Shown here piece after piece: positions 46,918-55,248 of a DNA stretch of 64,000 bases. Numbering within the stretch: the stretch's first letter is position 1; each line of letters opens with the position of its first letter. The notes under the pieces were generated by a model. That model was not told the origin of the DNA. It made no database searches and saw nothing but the letters and a program-made list of their open reading frames with translations. This DNA comes from Alphaproteobacteria bacterium. GTDB lineage: Bacteria; Pseudomonadota; Alphaproteobacteria; Thalassobaculales; Thalassobaculaceae. The DNA is taken from NCBI GenBank assembly GCA_022822665.1, contig JAJEAR010000012.1, forward strand, positions 186,001 to 250,000, read 5' to 3'. The position numbers and the translations under genes are program-made.

Positions 46918-48474
46918 ATGCTGGAAAGTCTGCGAAACCAGGACCGGCCACCATACGAGCGCGAAACCCTGTGGGCCGACCTGAGGGCCGGCATCACCCT
47001 GGTCGCGTCTTACCTGCCGACCGCAATGGCGCTCGGCGTCATTTCCGGCATGGGGCCCCTTGCGGGGCTCTGGTGCGGTGTCTTCGTCGGAATCATCTCG
47101 GCGGTGTGCGGTGGAACACGCGCGCTGGTGAGCGGGCCCAGCGCCGTGCTCGCGGTGATCACCGCGACGCTGATGATGGGCGACGAGGTGACCTTGCCGG
47201 AGCTCGCGGTCATCATCGTCATGGCCGGCGCTATCCAGGTCATTCTCGGACTCGCCGGTGTCGGCCGTTTCGTTTCCTACATGCCGCACATCGTGCTCAC
47301 GGGGTTCATGTCGGGAATCGGCGTGCTGCTGCTGGCAACGCAGACCGAGAAGCTGTTTCACCTCGGTATGCAGGACCTTGCCCTCGCGGCGTTCTGTCTC
47401 GCCGTGTTCTTCCTGTGGCCGGCCCGCATCGGCAAGTTCATCCCGGCGCCGCTTGCGACAGTGGGGATCGGGTGGATCGTTGCGCTCTTCATCCCCGGCA
47501 TCCACCAGCTGGGCCCTGTCCCGGTTGGACTGCCGGTGCCGGTGCTCGAGCTTCCGTCGCTGGAATTCCTGCCGGAAGCCGTCGGGCCTGCGGTCCTGAT
47601 CGCGCTGATCAGTTCCGTCTATACACTGATGTGGTCACTGATCGCTGATACGTTCACGGGCTCGCAGCACAATCCGAACCGCGAGCTGTTCGGTCTCGGA
47701 CTGGGAAACCTCGTGGCGGGGATCGTGGGTGTGCTGCCCGGGAGCGGAACCATCGCCACCATGACGGCCCGCCGCTTCGGCGGGAAGACCGTGGTGGCCG
47801 GCATCGTCTGCCTGATCATCGTCGCCGCCCTCGTCCTGGGTCTCGGCCCCTATGTGGCGCCGCTGCCGCTGGCGGCACTGTCCGCGATCGTCATGCTCGT
47901 CGGCTGGCGCATGATCGAGTTTTCCTTCCTGCGGAAGGTTCCCCGGATGGACCCGAAGTATTCGGCGGTCATGCTGCTGGTCATGGCCGTCACGATCTTT
48001 GTGGATCCGGTCTTCGCAATCATGTTCGGCGTGATCGCCGCCAATATCGTCAACGCTATACAACTGGAATCTCTGGAACTTGACAGCGTGGTCTCGACGC
48101 CGCTTCTTGACAGCACCTTCACCACGGAGGTTGACGACGAGTTCACGGCTCGAATCGGGCTCGTGGCCTTTCGCGGCTCCTTCACGGTGTCGTCCTCGCG
48201 AAAACTGATCGCCCTGATCGGCGTGGACATCCGTGACCACGAAGTCGTGATTTTCGACCTTTCGAGGGCCACCCATGTCGACGACAGCGCCGCCAATCTT
48301 CTGGCCCAGATCATCGACCGCGCCAGGCAGACCCGCACCGAGATCGTGGTCTGCGGCATCAACGACCGCATCCGCGGCACCCTGTTCGCCTTCAACGTCC
48401 TCGACCGCATTCCCGAGGATCGAACCGTCGCGACCGAGAAGGAAGCCAGGGACCTTGCCTGGTCGCTGCTGTGA
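46918..48474 (+). CDS. SulP-family anion transporter with STAS domain
   Basis: A 518-aa inner-membrane transporter. The conserved SulP start DLRAGITLVASYLPTAMALG is followed by about twelve membrane segments. Residues about 420-518 form a STAS domain with IGLVAFRGSFTVSSSRKL and VIFDLSRATHVDDSAANLL; a Ser or Thr is typical at the phosphorylation position of STAS, and Asp-Asp-Ser is seen. Substrates of the family include sulfate, bicarbonate and dicarboxylates; which one cannot be told. The ATG at 46918 follows a GGGGGAG site; an upstream ATG at 46858 is possible. Confidence 0.87.
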   Translation: MLESLRNQDRPPYERETLWADLRAGITLVASYLPTAMALGVISGMGPLAGLWCGVFVGIISAVCGGTRALVSGPSAVLAVITATLMMGDEVTLPELAVIIVMAGAIQVILGLAGVGRFVSYMPHIVLTGFMSGIGVLLLATQTEKLFHLGMQDLALAAFCLAVFFLWPARIGKFIPAPLATVGIGWIVALFIPGIHQLGPVPVGLPVPVLELPSLEFLPEAVGPAVLIALISSVYTLMWSLIADTFTGSQHNPNRELFGLGLGNLVAGIVGVLPGSGTIATMTARRFGGKTVVAGIVCLIIVAALVLGLGPYVAPLPLAALSAIVMLVGWRMIEFSFLRKVPRMDPKYSAVMLLVMAVTIFVDPVFAIMFGVIAANIVNAIQLESLELDSVVSTPLLDSTFTTEVDDEFTARIGLVAFRGSFTVSSSRKLIALIGVDIRDHEVVIFDLSRATHVDDSAANLLAQIIDRARQTRTEIVVCGINDRIRGTLFAFNVLDRIPEDRTVATEKEARDLAWSLL

Positions 48475-48604
48475 CGACTTTCCGTTCCTGACTCGGCAGG
48501 CCGGGGGAGTGCCGGGAAAGGCTGTCGGCGCGGGCCGCGCGTCTTCAGTCCCGTACTGTTCCCGCCATATGCACTTCATGGACCATGCGGCGCGGGGCGC
48601 CCGA

Positions 48605-49015
48605 TCACCGGGATGACACGCCCTCGTGGCGCACGAGCCCGTCCGCCAGCTCGAGCCACGGAAGCTGTTCGGCAACGAAGACATGAAACCGGGGCCGGTA
48701 GGCGGCCGGATCGTCGAGGCTCGCGGCGTACAGGTGCACTTCGCCCGGAAACCGGTCCGCCTCGTAGGACATCGGTGTTCCGCAGGTGCCGCAGAACCGG
48801 CGGATGACACCCGGCGAGGACGCAAACGCCTTCGGTTCCGCACCGGTCCAGGCGAAGCGGTCGGCGTGGACGCCGACGAAACTCGCAAGCGCTGACGAGG
48901 TCTGGCGCCGGCAGCTTTCGCAGTGACAGTGTCCCTGCCATTTCGGCGGACCGGTGAACCTGTAGGTCACGGCGCCGCACAGGCAGCGGCCGGTTGTCGC
49001 ATCGTCCCCTGTCAC
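48605..49015 (-). CDS. GFA-family (glutathione-dependent formaldehyde-activating-like) protein
   Basis: A 136-aa zinc protein. The Cys motifs are CLCGAV, CHCESC and CGTCGTP, the full set of the GFA fold. The prototype catalyses condensation of formaldehyde with glutathione, but most small family members are uncharacterised and no formaldehyde pathway is adjacent. It is transcribed toward the SulP gene and away from the Rieske operon. Confidence 0.87.
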   Translation of the reverse strand: MTGDDATTGRCLCGAVTYRFTGPPKWQGHCHCESCRRQTSSALASFVGVHADRFAWTGAEPKAFASSPGVIRRFCGTCGTPMSYEADRFPGEVHLYAASLDDPAAYRPRFHVFVAEQLPWLELADGLVRHEGVSSR

Positions 49016-49132
49016 CGTTCGCCTCCATCGCCCTGTGCCCCGGTCGCACCTGAGCGTATACCATGTGGTCCATCAGGGGGACCTCCGTCATTCGACACCG
49101 GTTCCTGCCAGTGGCTTTCCGGGAGCGCGCCG

Positions 49133-50443
49133 TTGATCAGCCAGGAACAGAACGACCTGATCACCCGGACCGGACCGGGGCGGCCCGCAGGCGAGGTCCT
49201 GCGCCGCTACTGGATCCCGGCCGCCCTGTCGGATGAACTTCACGGCGACCGCCCGGTGGTCCCGGTCACCCTGCTCGGCGAGCGTCTGGTCCTGTTCCGC
49301 GATGCCTCGGGCCGGCCGGGCCTGATTGCCCGGCACTGTCCGCACCGCGGCGCCGACCTTGCCTTTGGCCGCAGCGAGGACGGCGGACTGCGCTGTCCCT
49401 TCCATGGCTGGCTGCTTGATCGCACCGGCCGCTGCCTGGAGCAGCCGGGCGAACCGGCCGGTTCCGGTCCGGCCTGGCGGATACGCACCACGTCGTATCC
49501 GGTCGTCGAGAAGAACGGCATCCTGTTTGCCTACCTCGGGCCTGGTGACCCGCCCGGGTTTCCCGCCCTTGACTGCTTCCGTGCTCCGGCGACACATGTC
49601 TTCGCGTTCAAGGGGTTGTGGGAGTGCAACTGGCTGCAGGCGCTCGAGGTCGGTATCGATCCGGCCCACGCTTCTTTCCTGCATCGTTTCCTGGTGGACG
49701 AGGACCCCGGTGACGGCTACGGCCGGCAGTTTCGCGACACCTCCACGGGCAGTACCATTCCCATGACCCGGGTGCTGCGCGAGTATCCATGCCCGGAGAT
49801 CAGGGTCGAGGAGACCGCCTACGGCCTGCGGCTGACTGCCCTGCGGCACATGGTGAACGACCTCACCCACGTGCGGGTCACCAACCAGATCTTTCCGTGC
49901 GCGATCTGCATCCCGATGAGCCGGGAAATGACCATCACCCAGTGGCACGTGCCGATCGATGACGAGAAGTGCTACTGGTATTCGCTGTTCACCAGTTTCG
50001 ACAAGCCGGTCAACCGGGAACTGATGCGCGAGCAGCGGCTGAAGGAACACCGCCTGCCCGACTACGCGCCGGTCAGGAACCGGAGCAATGACTACGGCTT
50101 CGATCCGCGCGAACAGGCAACGCTGACCTGGACCGGGATGGGGCTTGACATCAATGTCCACGACCAGTGGGCCGTCGAGGGGATGGGCCCGATCCAGGAC
50201 CGTACCCGCGAGCATCTCGGCCGCACCGATATCGGCATCATCCGCTATCGCAGGATGCTGCGCGCCGCCATCCGCCTTCTCGCCGGCCGGAACGATGCTG
50301 ACCTGCCGATGGCCGACGGCCTCGACGGGATCGTCGGCCCCGCCTGCACCGACGTCATCGCCCCGACCGGGGCCTGGCGGGATGCCGTGCTGGAGGCGGA
50401 CCGGGAACGGCGTGCCGCCTGTCCGTGGAATGCCTCGGTCTGA
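49133..50443 (+). CDS. Rieske non-heme iron oxygenase, phthalate-dioxygenase type
   Basis: A 436-aa oxygenase subunit. The Rieske [2Fe-2S] ligands are Cys-x-His in CPHRGADL and Cys-x2-His in CPFHGW. The catalytic domain contains NWLQALEVGIDPAHASFLH, giving the bridging Asp and the His facial triad. The TTG at 49133, just after a GGGAG ribosome site, starts LISQEQNDLITRTG, exactly where phthalate- and vanillate-type oxygenases begin; no ATG fits. No reductase is next to it. It is the first gene of an operon with a glutamine-synthetase-like ligase six bases later. Confidence 0.85.
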   Translation: MISQEQNDLITRTGPGRPAGEVLRRYWIPAALSDELHGDRPVVPVTLLGERLVLFRDASGRPGLIARHCPHRGADLAFGRSEDGGLRCPFHGWLLDRTGRCLEQPGEPAGSGPAWRIRTTSYPVVEKNGILFAYLGPGDPPGFPALDCFRAPATHVFAFKGLWECNWLQALEVGIDPAHASFLHRFLVDEDPGDGYGRQFRDTSTGSTIPMTRVLREYPCPEIRVEETAYGLRLTALRHMVNDLTHVRVTNQIFPCAICIPMSREMTITQWHVPIDDEKCYWYSLFTSFDKPVNRELMREQRLKEHRLPDYAPVRNRSNDYGFDPREQATLTWTGMGLDINVHDQWAVEGMGPIQDRTREHLGRTDIGIIRYRRMLRAAIRLLAGRNDADLPMADGLDGIVGPACTDVIAPTGAWRDAVLEADRERRAACPWNASV

Positions 50444-50449
50444 CCCGGA

Positions 50450-51898
50450 ATGACGCGGACCGCGGAACGGATCACCGGTGGTTTCCTGGCGGGTTCCGGG
50501 CTGCTGTCGGACCAGGCGGCCAGGCAGGCAATCGAACTGGTGGCAAGGGCGGAGGCCGACAGGCTCGAGACCGTTCGCCTGGTGTTCGCCGATCCGCACG
50601 GCGTGCTTCGCGGCAAGACCGTGACCGTTCCGGCACTCGTCGATGCCTTCGCCTCCGGGGTGCGCGTGCCGTCGACCCTGCTGCTCAAGGACCTTTCGCA
50701 CCGCACGGTGTTTCCCGTCTGGTCCGCGGCGGGAGATGCGCCGCTGCTCTGGGCCGGCGACGTCGTGCTGGTCCCGGTCCCCGCGAGCTTCCGGATCCTG
50801 GAATGGTCGCCGCATTCCGCGCTGCTTCACTGCGACGTGGCGACAACGCGCGGGGAACCGGTCGCGCTTGCACCCAGGCAGGTACTGCGCGCCGCCTGCG
50901 AACAGCTTGCCGGGCACGGTCTTCACGCCGTCATGGGGCTCGAGGTCGAGTTCCAGGTCTTCGACGTCGTCGACCCGGCGCGCGAGCATGCCGACACCAC
51001 GATGCCGGCCCGCCCGCCCCTGACCCGGGCCTACAACCAGGGATACCGCTACCTGACGGAATCCCGCTACGACGAGGCCGAGCCGCTGCTCGACCGACTG
51101 CGGCGCGCGGCGCTCGCCATGGAAATGCCGGTCCGCAGCGTCGAGATCGAAATGGGGCCCGGACAGTTCGAGTTCACCTTTGCTCCCGCGGACCCGGTAA
51201 CCATCGCCGACATGGCGGTTACCTTTCGCACCCTGGTCCGCGAGGTCTGTCACCGTGAAGGCGTGCTGGCTTCATTCATGGCCCGGCCGGGTCTCGCCAA
51301 CGCCGCGGCCAACGGCTGGCACATCCACCAGTCGCTCGCCGACGGCGAGGGCCGGAACCTGTTCACGCCGGGGGCCGAGGGCGGGTTGACCGCGTGCGCG
51401 GGCAACTGGACCGCCGGCCTGCTGCGGCACGCAGCCGCATCGTGTATTGCCACCACGCCGACGGTCAACGGCTACAAGCGCTATACCCGCCACCAGCTGG
51501 CTCCCGATCGTATCGGCTGGGGCGAGGACAACCGGGGGGCGATGCTCCGCGCCCTCGTCCACCCCGGCGACACCGCCAGCCGGATAGAGAACCGCGCGCC
51601 CGACAGCACCGCCAATCCCTACTTCGCCCTCGCATTCCAGATCCACGCCGGCCTCGACGGGCTGGTGCGCGGGCTCGAACCGCCGGCGCCGCTCGCCAAT
51701 CCCTATGACGACCGGGTCGAGCGGTTGCCCGCGAGCCTGATCGACGCCATCTCGCGGTTCGAGGCGTCGGAACTGTTCCGGTCAGCCCTGGGCGAGACCT
51801 TCGTTGCCTACCTCTCGCGCCTGAAGCGCGCCGAGTGGGACCTGTTCGCGGCCACGGTGACCGACTGGGAACACCGGGAGTACTTCACGGCGTTCTGA
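50450..51898 (+). CDS. glutamine-synthetase-like gamma-glutamyl ligase
   Basis: A 482-aa protein of the glutamine synthetase superfamily. It has FADPHGVLRGKTVTVPAL at the N-terminal beta-grasp, the metal-binding Glu region MGLEVEFQVF, and VNGYKRYTRHQLAP and IENRAPDSTANPY in the catalytic domain. In catabolic operons such enzymes glutamylate amines (for example gamma-glutamylputrescine or gamma-glutamylanilide) before oxidation. The Rieske oxygenase immediately upstream supports that reading, but the amine is unknown. Confidence 0.85.
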   Translation: MTRTAERITGGFLAGSGLLSDQAARQAIELVARAEADRLETVRLVFADPHGVLRGKTVTVPALVDAFASGVRVPSTLLLKDLSHRTVFPVWSAAGDAPLLWAGDVVLVPVPASFRILEWSPHSALLHCDVATTRGEPVALAPRQVLRAACEQLAGHGLHAVMGLEVEFQVFDVVDPAREHADTTMPARPPLTRAYNQGYRYLTESRYDEAEPLLDRLRRAALAMEMPVRSVEIEMGPGQFEFTFAPADPVTIADMAVTFRTLVREVCHREGVLASFMARPGLANAAANGWHIHQSLADGEGRNLFTPGAEGGLTACAGNWTAGLLRHAAASCIATTPTVNGYKRYTRHQLAPDRIGWGEDNRGAMLRALVHPGDTASRIENRAPDSTANPYFALAFQIHAGLDGLVRGLEPPAPLANPYDDRVERLPASLIDAISRFEASELFRSALGETFVAYLSRLKRAEWDLFAATVTDWEHREYFTAF

Positions 51899-51967
51899 CG
51901 CGCGGGCAGGGTGTGGACGCCCGGCGGCGCAGTGAATAGTGTGCGGCACCAGCACGGGGAGGCATTC

Positions 51968-52666
51968 ATGAGCTACATCACCATCAACGCTGCGGACGGG
52001 GGACAGTTCAACGCCTGGTACGCCGCGCCGTCAGGCGGCGGCGACCGGCCCGGCCTGGTGCTCATCCAGGAGATCTTCGGGGTGAACGCGGTCATGCGCG
52101 ACCTCGCGGCCGGGTTCGCGGCCCAGGGATATCACGTGCTGTGTCCGGACATTTTCTGGCGCATCGAGCCCGGGGTCGACATCACCGACCAGAGCCAGGC
52201 CGAGTGGGACAAGGCGTTCGAGCTGTTCGGCAAGTTCGACACCGACCTCGGGGTGCGCGATCTCGACGCCACCCTGGCCGCGGTGCGCGGACTTGACGGA
52301 TGCACCGGCAAGGCCGGCGCCGTCGGCTACTGCCTCGGCGGCAAGCTTGCCTACCTGATGGCGGCCCGCACCGACGTGGACTGCGCGGTGAGCTACTACG
52401 GCGTCGGCATCGAGGACCTGCTCTCGGAAGCGGGCGAGACCCTGTCGCCGTGGCTGTCCCACATCGCATCCGGCGACAGCTTCGTGCCCGCGGAGGCACA
52501 GCAGGCAGTCATCGCCGCGCTCGGCGATGCTCCCGGGGTCTCGCTGCATGTCTACGATGGCCAGGAACACGCATTTGCCCGAGTTGGCGGAGCTCATTAC
52601 CACGAGGCGTCCGCAACCCTGGCCAATACTCGCACCGAAGAATTTCTTTCCTCCACACTGCGCTGA
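51968..52666 (+). CDS. dienelactone hydrolase family protein
   Basis: A 232-aa alpha/beta hydrolase. The nucleophile elbow GYCLGGKLAYL carries Cys, as in dienelactone hydrolase; LIQEIFGVNAVMRDLA is the conserved N-terminal active-site loop, and YDGQEHAFAR supplies His. It could open a lactone from ring cleavage. The ATG at 51968 has a GGGGAGG ribosome site. It follows the ligase after 69 bases and precedes the quinone oxidoreductase by 15 bases. Confidence 0.87.
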   Translation: MSYITINAADGGQFNAWYAAPSGGGDRPGLVLIQEIFGVNAVMRDLAAGFAAQGYHVLCPDIFWRIEPGVDITDQSQAEWDKAFELFGKFDTDLGVRDLDATLAAVRGLDGCTGKAGAVGYCLGGKLAYLMAARTDVDCAVSYYGVGIEDLLSEAGETLSPWLSHIASGDSFVPAEAQQAVIAALGDAPGVSLHVYDGQEHAFARVGGAHYHEASATLANTRTEEFLSSTLR

Positions 52667-52681
52667 ACAGGAGCGGCATTC

Positions 52682-53656
52682 ATGGTCAAGGCCATTCGCT
52701 TTCACGAAACCGGGGGCCCGGAGGTTCTCCGGATGGACGAGGTCGGGCTCGCCTCACCGGGCCCGGGCGAGATCCGGGTTCGCCATACCGCGATCGGGCT
52801 CAACTATATCGACACCTATCACCGCAGCGGGCTTTACCCGCTTCCACTGCCGTCGGGCATCGGCATGGAAGCCGCCGGCGTGGTCGAGGAGGCGGGCAGC
52901 GGGGTGTCCGGACTGGCTGTCGGTGACAGGGTTGCCTACGCCTCTCCACCGCCCGGTTCCTACGCCGAAGCCCGGCTGATTGCGGCCGCAAACGTGGTGC
53001 GCATCCCTGACGCCGTCTCCGATCGCGACGCGGCCGCCATGATGCTGAAGGGACTGACCACCCAGTACCTGATCCGGCAGATCCACCGGGTCGGACCGGA
53101 TGATACCATCCTGGTCCACGCGGCAGCCGGTGGCGTCGGACTGATTCTCTGCCAGTGGGCGAGCAGCCTCGGCGCCACCGTCATCGGCACCGTCGGCAGC
53201 CCCGAGAAGGCGGAACTCGCGCGGGCCAACGGCTGCGACCATCCGATCCTTTACCGTGACGAGGACTTCGTTGCGCGGGTCAGGGAGATCACCGGCGGCG
53301 AAGGCCTGCCGGTCGTCTACGATTCGATCGGTCGCGATACCTTCCCGGCATCGCTGGACTGCCTGCGCCAGCGCGGCACCTTTGTCAGCTTCGGACAGGC
53401 TTCGGGGCCGATTCCGCCGGTGGATCTCGGCATCTTTGCCCAGAAGGGCTCGCTGTTCTTCACCCGCCCGACGCTGTTCAACTACGCCGGAACCCCGGAG
53501 TCGCTGCGGGCCATGTCGGAAGACCTGTTCGCCGCCGTCGCCTCTGGCGCGGTGAAGATCAGCATCGACCAGACCTTTCCGCTCGCCGACGCGCGCGCGG
53601 CGCACGAGGCACTCGAGGGACGCAGGACCACGGGCTCGACCGTTCTCCTGCCCTGA
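52682..53656 (+). CDS. qor: NADPH:quinone oxidoreductase, zinc-independent MDR family
   Basis: A 324-aa medium-chain dehydrogenase without zinc ligands. GPGEIRVRHTAIGLNYID and GIGMEAAGVVEEAGSGV are typical N-terminal stretches, and VHAAAGGVGLILCQWA is the nucleotide-binding motif. The end GRRTTGSTVLLP matches quinone reductases. It reduces quinones or enones with NADPH. It is the last gene of the rightward operon and converges with murJ, leaving 12 bases between stops. Confidence 0.9.
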   Translation: MVKAIRFHETGGPEVLRMDEVGLASPGPGEIRVRHTAIGLNYIDTYHRSGLYPLPLPSGIGMEAAGVVEEAGSGVSGLAVGDRVAYASPPPGSYAEARLIAAANVVRIPDAVSDRDAAAMMLKGLTTQYLIRQIHRVGPDDTILVHAAAGGVGLILCQWASSLGATVIGTVGSPEKAELARANGCDHPILYRDEDFVARVREITGGEGLPVVYDSIGRDTFPASLDCLRQRGTFVSFGQASGPIPPVDLGIFAQKGSLFFTRPTLFNYAGTPESLRAMSEDLFAAVASGAVKISIDQTFPLADARAAHEALEGRRTTGSTVLLP

Positions 53657-53668
53657 CCGGGTTTCCGG

Positions 53669-55204
53669 TCAGCGGTCGAGGTAGCCACGCAGCTCGCCGA
53701 GACGCACGCCTCCGAACAGCAGGACGGCGGCGGCGTAGGCAAGTGCGCCGCCGCCGATCAGCGCGGCGAGCTGTGCCGCCTCGAGCCACGGGCCCGGGGC
53801 GGGCGGCAGGGAGCGATCGGCAAGGACCAGGACGGCCGCCATCACCAGGGTCGCGGCGAGAAGCCGCGCAATCCGGCCCCAGGTCCGCGCACAAACCCCG
53901 TAAATTCCCTCGCGCTGCAGCAGCCAGGTCAGAACCCCGGCGTTGAACCAGGCCGCAATGCTCGTCGCCATCGCGAGGCCCACGTGGGCAAAAAACTGCA
54001 TGAGGATCAGGTTCAGCACCAGGTTGAGCCCGACCGCAATTGCGGCCACAGCCACCGGCGTGCGCGTGTCCTCGCGGGCAAAGAACACCGGCTGCAGCAC
54101 CTTGACCGCCACGAAGGCCGGCAGCCCGGCAGCATATGCCGCCAGCGCAGCCGCGGTCTGCGCCGTCTCGGTGGCCGCGAATGCGCCGCGCTCGAACAGA
54201 ACGCCGATGACAGGCATGGCGAGAACCGCGAGCCCGCCGGCCGCCGGCAGGGTAAGCAGCATTCCCAGCAGGAGCAGGTCGTTGCGGGACCGGTTCGCCG
54301 CATCGACCTCGCCCCGGCGCATCTGAGCGCTCAGTGTCGGCAGCAGCACCGTGCCGATTGCCACCCCGACCACTCCGAGAGGCAGCTGTGTCACGCGGTC
54401 CGCGTAGTACAGGAACGAGATCGAGCCCTCCGCGAGCAGCGAGGCCAGCACCACGTCGATCACGAGGTTGATCTGGATCACCGCCGCGCCGAGCATTGCC
54501 GGCACCATCAGCCTGAACAGCCGCGCCACGCCGGGGGTCCACGTCGGGCGCCGCAGGCGCGGGATCATGCCGTGACGCCCGGCCGCGGCCGCAATCCAGG
54601 CCAGCTGTGCCACGCCCGAGATCATCACGGCCCAGGCCAGTACGTGCGCCGGGGTTTCCAGCCGGTCGGCGTACAGCGCCATGGCCCCGATCAGGATCAC
54701 GTTGAGCAGGATCGGGGCGCCCGCCGCGGCAGCGAACCGCTGCATGCCGTTCAGGGCTCCCGCCAGCAGTGCCATGGCCGAGATCAGCGGCAGGTAGACG
54801 AACGTGATCCGGCACAGCTCCACCGCAAGGTCAAAGCGGGACGGGGTTGCGACAAACCCCGGGGCAAGCACGGTCAGCACCTGCGGCATGGCGATGATGG
54901 CTGCGGCCGACGCTGCGATCAGGACGGCGAGGACCACCGCTGTCACGTCCTCGAGGAACCGGCGCGCCGCCGCGGGGCCTTCGCCGGCAAGCAGGCCGGT
55001 AAAGACCGGGATGAAGGCGACCGACAGCGACCCTTCAGCCGTGATGCGGCGGAAGAAGTTCGGCAGCTTGAAGGCAACGAAGAACGCGTCGGATACCGGC
55101 CCGGCACCCAGCACCGTCGCGATCAGCATGTCGCGGACAAACCCGGTCACCCGGCTGATCATTGTCAGGCCGCCGACCGTTGCCGTCGAACGCAGGAGCT
55201 GCAT
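53669..55204 (-). CDS. murJ: lipid II flippase MurJ
   Basis: A 511-aa inner-membrane flippase of the MOP superfamily with about fourteen membrane segments. It starts MQLLRSTATVGGLTMISRVT and has GFVRDMLIATVLGAGPVSDA and AFFVAFKLPNFFRRITAEGS, the hallmark stretches. It moves peptidoglycan lipid II to the periplasm. It lies 44 bases behind glnD, a common alphaproteobacterial arrangement. Confidence 0.95.
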   Translation of the reverse strand: MQLLRSTATVGGLTMISRVTGFVRDMLIATVLGAGPVSDAFFVAFKLPNFFRRITAEGSLSVAFIPVFTGLLAGEGPAAARRFLEDVTAVVLAVLIAASAAAIIAMPQVLTVLAPGFVATPSRFDLAVELCRITFVYLPLISAMALLAGALNGMQRFAAAAGAPILLNVILIGAMALYADRLETPAHVLAWAVMISGVAQLAWIAAAAGRHGMIPRLRRPTWTPGVARLFRLMVPAMLGAAVIQINLVIDVVLASLLAEGSISFLYYADRVTQLPLGVVGVAIGTVLLPTLSAQMRRGEVDAANRSRNDLLLLGMLLTLPAAGGLAVLAMPVIGVLFERGAFAATETAQTAAALAAYAAGLPAFVAVKVLQPVFFAREDTRTPVAVAAIAVGLNLVLNLILMQFFAHVGLAMATSIAAWFNAGVLTWLLQREGIYGVCARTWGRIARLLAATLVMAAVLVLADRSLPPAPGPWLEAAQLAALIGGGALAYAAAVLLFGGVRLGELRGYLDR

Positions 55205-55248
55205 CTCAGCCGCCTGGCCGGTGCCCGAAGGAGTGCCTCGCCCGGGGA

